DNA of 64,000 nucleotides, taken from Komagataeibacter sp. FNDCF1 (GTDB lineage: Bacteria; Pseudomonadota; Alphaproteobacteria; Acetobacterales; Acetobacteraceae). The DNA lies in the NCBI RefSeq assembly GCF_021295335.1, contig NZ_JAIWOT010000001.1:2999501-3063500 (forward strand), in the 5' to 3' direction. The translations under genes and the position numbers were made by a program. The notes below the pieces were generated by a model that was not told the DNA's origin, ran no database searches, and was given only the letters and a program-made list of their open reading frames with translations. This document shows, one piece after another, positions 55,330 to 64,000 of this stretch (position 1 is its first letter; every line of letters starts with the position of its first letter).

Positions 55330-56459
55330 ACCAGCCATTGCTGCGCACCCCGCTCCATGACCTGCATCTTGAACTTGGTGCCCGCATGGTACCGTTTGCA
55401 GGCTATGACATGCCGGTGCAGTACCCCGCCGGTGTCATGGCCGAACACCTGCATACCCGGGCAAAGGCGGGGCTGTTCGATGTCTCGCACATGGGGCAGG
55501 TGCGCATCCGCGCGCGTTCGGGGCAGGTGGCGGATGCCGCCCGCGCGCTGGAAGCCCTGGTGCCTGCCGATGTCGTGGCCCTCAGGCCCGGCCGCCAGCG
55601 CTACGGCCTGTTCACCACGGCGGATGGTGGCATAAGCGATGACCTGATGATCACCCATATGGGTGAATGGCTGCTGCTGGTGGTCAATGCGGCGTGCAAG
55701 CAGGCGGATTTCGCCCATGTGCAGAAGGCCCTGGAGCAGACCTGCACGGTGGAGATGCTCGATGGCCGCGCGCTGATCGCACTCCAGGGACCGGCGGCGG
55801 AAGCGGCCCTTGCCAGCCTCGACCCCAGAGCTGCCGACATGCGCTTCATGGATGTGGCGGAACTGGACCTGGCGGGCGTGGCCTGCATCGTCTCGCGTTC
55901 CGGCTACACGGGTGAGGACGGCTATGAGATCGGCATGGCCGACAGGGATGCCGTAACGGTGGCCCGCGCCCTGCTGGCCTGCCCCGATGTTGCCCCTGCC
56001 GGGCTTGGTGCGCGCGACAGCCTGCGGCTGGAAGCCGGGCTGTGCCTGTATGGTTCCGATATCGACCTGACCACCACCCCGGTCGAGGCCGCCCTTGAAT
56101 GGTCCATCCAGAAAAGCCGCAGGCCCGGTGGCGCGCGCGCGGGCGGCTATCCGGGTGCCGCGATCGTGGCTGACCAGCTGGCCGATGGCACCACGCGCCG
56201 CCGCGTCGGCCTGCGCGCCGAAGGCCGTGCGCCGGTGCGCGGCGGGACCGACCTGTTTGCCGACGAGACGGGTGTCACCCCTGTCGGCCACGTGACATCC
56301 GGCGCATTCGGCCCCAGTGCGGGTGGTCCCGTGGCCATGGGTTATGTCGCGGCCGACCATGCGGTGGTGGGCACGCGGCTTTTTGCTTCCGTGCGCGGGC
56401 GGCTGCTGCCGGTGCAGGTCAGCGCCCTGCCGTTCGTTGCCCCCACGTTCAAACGCTAG
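55326..56459 (+). CDS. gcvT: Aminomethyltransferase, glycine cleavage T protein
   Basis: T protein of 377 residues that moves the methylene unit from the lipoylated H protein to tetrahydrofolate and releases ammonia. Conserved segments include ARMVPFAGYDMPVQY, GLFDVSHMGQ and the folate-site region SRSGYTGEDGYEIG. The C-terminal barrel contains VGHVTSGAFGPS. The start at 55326 fits the family N-terminus (NQPLLRTPLHDLHLELGARM, split at the Met). It lies 190 bp after the riboswitch and is the first enzyme gene of gcvT-gcvH-gcvP. Confidence 0.95.
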   Translation: MNQPLLRTPLHDLHLELGARMVPFAGYDMPVQYPAGVMAEHLHTRAKAGLFDVSHMGQVRIRARSGQVADAARALEALVPADVVALRPGRQRYGLFTTADGGISDDLMITHMGEWLLLVVNAACKQADFAHVQKALEQTCTVEMLDGRALIALQGPAAEAALASLDPRAADMRFMDVAELDLAGVACIVSRSGYTGEDGYEIGMADRDAVTVARALLACPDVAPAGLGARDSLRLEAGLCLYGSDIDLTTTPVEAALEWSIQKSRRPGGARAGGYPGAAIVADQLADGTTRRRVGLRAEGRAPVRGGTDLFADETGVTPVGHVTSGAFGPSAGGPVAMGYVAADHAVVGTRLFASVRGRLLPVQVSALPFVAPTFKR

Positions 56460-56507
56460 GGGCGCCGTTTTTCAGGACCGCAATTCAAGAGCAATGGAGT
56501 GATCGAG

Positions 56508-56873
56508 ATGACTGTCTATTACACGAAGGAACATGAGTGGCTGCGCGTCGAGGGTAATGTCGCGGTGGTCGGCATCACCGCGCATGCGGCGGGCGAGCTG
56601 GGCGAACTGGTATTTGCCGAATCCCGTGATCCCGGCACCACGGTCGAGCAGGGCGACAGCGTGGCCGTGGTCGAGTCCGTCAAGGCGGCATCCGACATCT
56701 ATGCGCCGGTCACGGGCGATGTGCTGGCCTTCAACGATGCGCTGACCGATGATGCCGCACTGGTCAACCGTGACCCCGAGGGCGAGGGCTGGATCGTACG
56801 CATGACCGTGGCCGATGCCTCCCAGCTCGAGGGCCTGCTGGACCACGCCACCTACACCGCGCTGGTTGGCTGA
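56508..56873 (+). CDS. gcvH: Glycine cleavage system H protein
   Basis: Lipoyl carrier of 121 residues that shuttles the aminomethyl group between the P, T and L proteins. The lipoylation site is K59 in VVESVKAASDIYAP. The YYTKEHEWLRVEG start is typical. The ATG at 56508 is preceded by GGAGT; a GTG three codons upstream is possible. It lies 48 bp after gcvT and 30 bp before gcvP. Confidence 0.96.
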   Translation: MTVYYTKEHEWLRVEGNVAVVGITAHAAGELGELVFAESRDPGTTVEQGDSVAVVESVKAASDIYAPVTGDVLAFNDALTDDAALVNRDPEGEGWIVRMTVADASQLEGLLDHATYTALVG

Positions 56874-56903
56874 CCCTTCCCCCCTTTACCCTCTTTACGG
56901 AGT

Positions 56904-59798
<2,895 letters not shown>

Positions 59799-59818
59799 GG
59801 GCTGATTGCGCCCCCGTG

Positions 59819-59847
59819 GTTCATGTATATATCTGACACGATATAAT
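59819..59847 (+). promoter_or_regulatory. Candidate promoter/operator of the ABC importer operon
   Basis: A consensus -10 TATAAT is at 59842-59847, with GTTCAT at 59819-59824 as a weak -35 at 17 bp. The AT-rich stretch ATATAT...GATATAATAT has partial dyad symmetry, which would suit a metal-responsive repressor. Inference only. Confidence 0.45.
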
Positions 59848-59867
59848 ATGGACCATATGGGGGCAGC

Positions 59868-60935
59868 ATGGTGAACAGGGTTGTGGGGCGTGTGGGGATC
59901 GGGGCGCTGGCCTGTGTCATGGCGGCCGGCCTGTCCGCCCGCCATCCCGCCATGGCGCGTGACGTGACCGACATGGCGGGCACGGCCCAGTCCGTGCCGG
60001 ACCAGCCGGCACGGATTGCCGACCTGTGGTTTGCCCATAATGAACTGGTGCTCATGCTGGGTGGCGCACGGCAGATCGTCATGACCGTTGACCGCCCGCA
60101 GGCGCGGCCGTGGATGTACACCGTCTTTCCCGCGCTGTTCCAGGCGCGTGCCGTCAACGGCCCGCAGGTCAATGCGGAATCCCTGCTGCGTGACCATGTG
60201 GATCTTGTATTCGTGCCCGATGCCACGGCCACCATCGCGGCCTTCCGGGGGGTGGGGGTGCCGACGCTTGTGGCATCCTTCCGCGATGTGGCGGGGCTGC
60301 TGCGGGTGGTGGACATGACCGCGACGGCACTGGGCACGCCGCAGGCGCACGACACGGCCACACGTTACCGTCAGATGATGACGCAGACGGTCGATGACGT
60401 GCGCGACCGCCTGACGCATGTCACGGCAGCGGCAAGGCCGCGCGTGCTGCATGTGCAGTCGCTCCATCCGCTGCGGGTGGACGGGACGGACAGCATTGTC
60501 GATGAATGGATCACGCTTGCCGGTGGCCGCAACGCGGCGCAGGGCATAAGCGGGAACATGAAGCCCGTCTCCATCGAGCAGGTGGTGGCATGGGACCCGG
60601 ATGTCATCATCCTCGGCCCCGATTGCGGCGCACTGGACACGGCGGCGGACGCTACATGGCGGCAGTTGCGGGCAGTACGCGCGGGGCAGGTGCACCAGAA
60701 CCCCGCCGGTGTCTTCCCATGGGACCGGTACGGCAGTGAACTGCCGCTCCAGATCCGCTGGGCAGCGAAGATCCTGCATCCCGACCTGTTTGGCGATGTG
60801 GATCCGGTTGCCATGACACAGGAATTCTACCGTAACTGGTTTCATTATGACCTGGGCACGGCACAGGCGCGGCAGATCCTTGCGGCCGGACCACCACAAC
60901 CCCTTCCGCAGGCACCGGATGGTCAGCACCCGTGA
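59868..60935 (+). CDS. ABC importer periplasmic binding protein (iron/cobalamin type)
   Basis: Binding protein of 355 residues with a signal peptide (1-31, ending AMA). The TroA-like fold shows DHVDLVFVPDATATIAAF, a long backbone helix (about 150-185) and the IEQVVAWDPDVIILG segment typical of Fe-siderophore, haem and B12 binders. The ligand is unknown, and no TonB receptor gene lies in the window. It overlaps the permease start (GTGA). It is the first gene of a complete three-gene importer directly downstream of gcvP. Confidence 0.87.
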   Translation: MVNRVVGRVGIGALACVMAAGLSARHPAMARDVTDMAGTAQSVPDQPARIADLWFAHNELVLMLGGARQIVMTVDRPQARPWMYTVFPALFQARAVNGPQVNAESLLRDHVDLVFVPDATATIAAFRGVGVPTLVASFRDVAGLLRVVDMTATALGTPQAHDTATRYRQMMTQTVDDVRDRLTHVTAAARPRVLHVQSLHPLRVDGTDSIVDEWITLAGGRNAAQGISGNMKPVSIEQVVAWDPDVIILGPDCGALDTAADATWRQLRAVRAGQVHQNPAGVFPWDRYGSELPLQIRWAAKILHPDLFGDVDPVAMTQEFYRNWFHYDLGTAQARQILAAGPPQPLPQAPDGQHP

Positions 60936-61954
60936 GCCTGCGCGCGCTGCTTGTGACGGGGCTGTGCAGTGGCGGGCTGCTTGTGCTGATGGTGGTGTCG
61001 GCCTGCGTCGGGCGGTTCCCGCTGCCCGTGGGGCAGGTACTGCACACGCTGCTGGCGGCGGCAGGCATGGTGCGGCATGCCACCGGCGGGCGTGCCGACA
61101 TGGTGCATACCATCGTGTTTGGCGCGCGCCTGCCGCGTATTGGCGGGGCGGTGTGCGTGGGGGCCGCGCTGTCGGTGGCGGGGGCTGCGTATCAGGCCGT
61201 GTTCCGCAACCCGCTCGTCTCTCCCGGTCTGCTGGGGGTGCTGGCGGGGGCGGGTACCGGGGCGGCGCTGGGCATTGTCTGGAATCTGGGGCATGGGGGC
61301 GTGGCCGGGCTGTCCTTTCTTGGCGGTCTGGCTGCCGTGGGGTTCGGGGTTGGCATTGCGCAGGTGTTTGACGCCACATCCATGATGATGCTGGTCTTTG
61401 GCGGGCTGATCAGTTCGGCGCTGTTCACGGCGCTGCTGTCACTGCTCAAATATGTGGCGGACCCGCAGAACCAGTTGCCCGACATCGTATTCTGGCTGCT
61501 GGGCAGCCTGACGCAGGTCACGCCGGGGGCGCTGGGCGTGCTGGCCGGGCCGGTGGTGGCGGGGATCGTGCTGCTTTCCGCCTGCGGCCGTATGCTGGAT
61601 GGGCTGGCCATGGGGGATGAGGAAGCGCGCACGCTGGGCATTCCGGTCGTGGCCCTGCGCTACGGGGTGATCGGTGCGGCCACGGTGCTGGCGGCGCTGA
61701 CCGTATCGGTGGCGGGCATGATTGGCTGGGTTGGCCTGGTGGTGCCGCATGTGGCGCGTCTGCTGGTGGGGCCGTGCAACATGCGGGTGCTGCCGGTTAG
61801 CGCGTGTCTTGGCGCGATGTTCCTGCTGTCCTGTGATGACCTGGCGCGCACCCTGTCTGCCGAGGAGATACCCGTGGGCCTGATTGCCGACCTGCTGGGG
61901 GTCGTGGTGTTCATATCCGTGCTGCCGCTGCTGCGGCGGGGGTGGCGGGCATGA
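60932..61954 (+). CDS. FecCD-family ABC transporter permease
   Basis: Inner-membrane permease of 340 residues with about ten helices, FecCD/BtuC family. Signatures include FGARLPRIGGAVCVGAALS, VFRNPLVSPGLLGV, GMIGWVGLVVPHVARLLVG and the C-terminal EEIPVGLIADLLGVVVF. It starts with GTG overlapping the upstream stop, and its own stop overlaps the ATPase start (ATGA). It would transport siderophore-iron, haem or cobalamin together with its two neighbours. Confidence 0.93.
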   Translation: MSLRALLVTGLCSGGLLVLMVVSACVGRFPLPVGQVLHTLLAAAGMVRHATGGRADMVHTIVFGARLPRIGGAVCVGAALSVAGAAYQAVFRNPLVSPGLLGVLAGAGTGAALGIVWNLGHGGVAGLSFLGGLAAVGFGVGIAQVFDATSMMMLVFGGLISSALFTALLSLLKYVADPQNQLPDIVFWLLGSLTQVTPGALGVLAGPVVAGIVLLSACGRMLDGLAMGDEEARTLGIPVVALRYGVIGAATVLAALTVSVAGMIGWVGLVVPHVARLLVGPCNMRVLPVSACLGAMFLLSCDDLARTLSAEEIPVGLIADLLGVVVFISVLPLLRRGWRA

Positions 61955-62682
61955 GCGGGGCCGATGTCCTGCTGCACATGGACCATGCGGGCTTTCACCG
62001 TGGCAGGCGTGGCGTGCTGCATGATCTCTCGTTTTCCATAAGGCGGGGCGAACTGGTGGCCCTGCTTGGGCCCAATGGTGCGGGCAAGACCACGCTCCTG
62101 CGCCTGCTGCTGGGCCTTGCACGGCCCGATGGCGGGCAGGTCTGGCTGGAGGGACGGCCGATGGCGGCCTGGTCACGGCGTGAGATCGCGCGCCGCATTG
62201 CCTATGTGCCGCAGGGACATGTGCCGCTGTTTCCCTACAGCGTGCGCGACATCGTGGGTATGGGGCGGCTGGCGGAAACACCGTTCGCCCCGCGCCTGCG
62301 TGATGCTGACCGTGATGCGGTAGCTCATGCGCTGGGTGAACTGGCCATCACCCATCTGGCGGACCGCGCCTATACCGACCTTTCGGGCGGCGAGCGGCAG
62401 GCCGTGCTGCTGGCGCGCGCGCTGGCGCAGGGGGCGGCCATGCTGGTGCTGGATGAGCCGGAAACCGGGCTGGATTACGGGCAGAAGCAGCGGCTGTATG
62501 CCCTGCTGCGCAGGCTGGCGGGGCAGGGGCATGCCATCATCGCCACCACGCATGACCCGATTCAGGCGGCCTGCGTGTTTGACCGTGCGCTGCTGCTGCG
62601 CCACGGCCGCCTGATGGCCGATGGTGTTGCAGCCGACCTGCTGGATCAAGCCATGCTGGCGCGCCTTTATGCCTCGGGCTGA
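61951..62682 (+). CDS. ABC transporter ATP-binding protein (FecE/BtuD type)
   Basis: ATPase of 243 residues. Walker A is GPNGAGKTTLLRLLLG, the Q-loop is in AYVPQGH, the signature is DLSGGERQAVLLARAL, Walker B is MLVLDEPETGLD and the switch His is in IIATTHDP. The family matches the FecCD permease upstream. The start at 61951 overlaps the permease stop. It completes the importer operon, and its 3' end faces a convergent gene across repeat copy D. Confidence 0.93.
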   Translation: MSGADVLLHMDHAGFHRGRRGVLHDLSFSIRRGELVALLGPNGAGKTTLLRLLLGLARPDGGQVWLEGRPMAAWSRREIARRIAYVPQGHVPLFPYSVRDIVGMGRLAETPFAPRLRDADRDAVAHALGELAITHLADRAYTDLSGGERQAVLLARALAQGAAMLVLDEPETGLDYGQKQRLYALLRRLAGQGHAIIATTHDPIQAACVFDRALLLRHGRLMADGVAADLLDQAMLARLYASG

Positions 62683-62703
62683 ACTGCGTTAGGGGAGAGC
62701 GGG

Positions 62704-62783
62704 GTTCAGGTAAGGCTTTTTTCAAAAAGCCTCGGAAGGACGCCGCCTTTTTGGGAAAAGGCGGTACCCGGAAATGCCTGTTA
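62704..62783 (+). repeat. Two-hairpin dispersed repeat, copy D
   Basis: Plus-orientation copy between the convergent ABC ATPase gene and the small secreted protein gene. AAGGC(T/A-rich)GCCTC is followed by GCCGCC(T/A-rich)GGCGG and TACCCGGAAATG. Same order and spacing as copy A. Confidence 0.72.
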
Positions 62784-62798
62784 TTTCAAAACGGCAAG

Positions 62799-63170
62799 TC
62801 AGCGATTATAGGGATTGGTATCGACCCGCACGGCCTTGCCCGTGCGGTCATAATACAGGATGGCCGTGCCGCGCTTTTCGGCATAGCCGTCCGGCTCCCC
62901 CGTAGGCGTCCAGAACAGCAGGCGGTTCACGTCCGGCTGTTCCTTTACCTTGTCGCCCTGCGGAATGTAGCGGTACTGGCTATAGTCCATGTGCAGCCGG
63001 GGCAGGGGCGGCTTCTTGGAAAGCTGGTGCATGGAGGCATGACGCTGCGAGGCTTCGCCGGGGTCTTCGTTGCCCGCGTCCGCGTGGCCGCCTTCAGCCA
63101 GCGCCGCAGTGGGCACAAGACTCACGCACAACCATCCCCATAGCATCCACCGCCGCAACCCGATTGACAT
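62799..63170 (-). CDS. Small secreted hypothetical protein
   Basis: Protein of 123 residues if started at MSIGLRRWMLWGW (63170), which gives a clear signal peptide ending TAALA near residue 26. A longer open frame to 63236 would place the signal internally. The mature part is polar, with a His/Asp/Glu-rich start (EGGHADAGNEDPGE) and a C-terminal block GTAILYYDRTGKAVRVDTNP. No family recognised. It lies 87 bp downstream of the beta-barrel gene on the same strand. Confidence 0.62.
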   Translation of the reverse strand: MSIGLRRWMLWGWLCVSLVPTAALAEGGHADAGNEDPGEASQRHASMHQLSKKPPLPRLHMDYSQYRYIPQGDKVKEQPDVNRLLFWTPTGEPDGYAEKRGTAILYYDRTGKAVRVDTNPYNR

Positions 63171-63257
63171 GTGCGCAGGCCCTTCCCTCGTTCCCGATAG
63201 CGGGGCCACCATCCTCCTTTTCCATGCCGGACGCAATATCAGGCCGGCATGGTACCC

Positions 63258-64000
63258 TTACTGGAAAGGCAGGTAACGGAAATCGAAGAAGATCTCGCTC
63301 AGGCTGGTCGTGGGCGCGCCGCCCATGCCACCCCATGTATGCACGCGTGAATAGGCCAGCTGCGTGCCTGCCTGCACGGTGCCGTACTGGCCATGGATGA
63401 AGCGGTACCACGCACCGATGGTAAACTCCTCCACCGAACGGATATTGGCCGTGCAGCCACCAAGGGCCGCCGTGTTGAGGTCGGAGCCCTCCGTCATGCA
63501 GCCGGTATTGTCGGCCATGGGGTTGCCATAGCCGTAAGCCTGCCCATCCTCGCTGAAGTAGCTGCGGCCCGAACGCTGCATGCCGAAATAGCCATACACG
63601 TCGAGCACCTTGTTCGGATGCGCGATCACGCCCGCAGTCGTCTGCGCGGAGGACAGCAGCGCAGGCGCGCCATTGGCGTTCAGGGTCGCATCGGGCAGCA
63701 GCACGGAGCCGTAGCGGCCGATGCCGCGCCCCGTCAGCCCCGCCAGCCGGACTTCCAGCCGGTGCGGGATGACAGGCAGGATCATCGACCCGCCCACACC
63801 CCAGGCAATGGCGGTATGGTTCTCGCCCACGCCGTTTATGACCGAGCGGTCGTGCGGGAAATGGACCACGCCTTCCACTTCGTAATGGCCCCAGTGGGGG
63901 TCCCACGCCAGCTTGCCGATCACGTCGGGCGCGATTTCGTTGGAATAGTTGGTGCTGGCGCTGCTCAGCCCCACGCCGTCGGAACCGAGCTTGGCATAGC
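63258..64000 (-). CDS. Outer-membrane beta-barrel protein, C-terminal part
   Basis: The last 247 residues of a protein that continues past the right edge; the frame is open to the end. Alternating polar and hydrophobic strands, Gly/Tyr-rich turns and aromatic strand ends (WYRFIHGQYG, FFDFRYLPFQ) indicate an outer-membrane barrel, although the last residue is Gln and the Phe is penultimate. Strands such as VLDVYGYFGMQRSGRSYF and GTVQAGTQLAYSRVHTW are visible. It may be a porin-like protein; the ligand and start are unknown. Confidence 0.65.
   Translation of the reverse strand, partial: YAKLGSDGVGLSSASTNYSNEIAPDVIGKLAWDPHWGHYEVEGVVHFPHDRSVINGVGENHTAIAWGVGGSMILPVIPHRLEVRLAGLTGRGIGRYGSVLLPDATLNANGAPALLSSAQTTAGVIAHPNKVLDVYGYFGMQRSGRSYFSEDGQAYGYGNPMADNTGCMTEGSDLNTAALGGCTANIRSVEEFTIGAWYRFIHGQYGTVQAGTQLAYSRVHTWGGMGGAPTTSLSEIFFDFRYLPFQ

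Overview
The window is a GC-rich, densely packed bacterial chromosome segment of mainly housekeeping genes. The gene families and their arrangement point to an alphaproteobacterium, most likely an acetic acid bacterium (Acetobacteraceae, Komagataeibacter/Gluconacetobacter-like). Supporting points are an edd-eda Entner-Doudoroff pair, RNase E with a long acidic insert, single-chain GcvP behind a tandem glycine riboswitch, the mreBCD-mrdA-rodA block, and an IS1182-type element. The genus is an inference from gene content; no 16S rRNA is present.

Layout. 1-8 kb: two GT4 glycosyltransferases flank a CobW GTPase/WD40 pair, followed by a ClC antiporter and two cation diffusion facilitators. 8-21 kb: a flavoprotein, priA, a Xer recombinase, prolyl iminopeptidase coupled to a secreted retropepsin-like protease, a PII protein, a UbiH-type hydroxylase, cysE, a HI0933-type flavoprotein and a HerA-like ATPase. 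21-28 kb: rne, a muramoyl amidase, and leuA behind a probable leucine leader peptide. 28-30 kb: a 1449-bp insertion sequence splits a lipoprotein gene. 30-37 kb: the rod-shape operon. 37-46 kb: glyQS, a DUF2076 gene, alkB, edd-eda, tRNA-Lys, ppiB and coaD. 46-54 kb: gyrA, ssb, uvrA, speD and speE. 54-60 kb: the glycine cleavage operon. 60-64 kb: an ABC metal or cofactor importer, a small secreted protein and the C-terminal part of a beta-barrel protein that runs off the window.

Regulatory features. gcvTHP sits behind a tandem glycine aptamer. A 50-codon ORF with a good ribosome binding site lies between riboswitch and gcvT and ends in an ATGA overlap with the gcvT start. leuA is preceded by a 36-codon ORF ending in a cluster of uncommon Leu codons, followed by mutually exclusive pairings, which looks like attenuation. 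A two-hairpin repeat family occurs four times, each time between two convergent genes, and probably serves as a bidirectional terminator. mreB and the interrupted lipoprotein gene share a divergent intergenic region holding a perfect 20-bp AT-rich palindrome.

No CRISPR array, phage block, toxin-antitoxin pair or recognisable defence system was seen. The most unusual material is regulatory, not a new multigene system.
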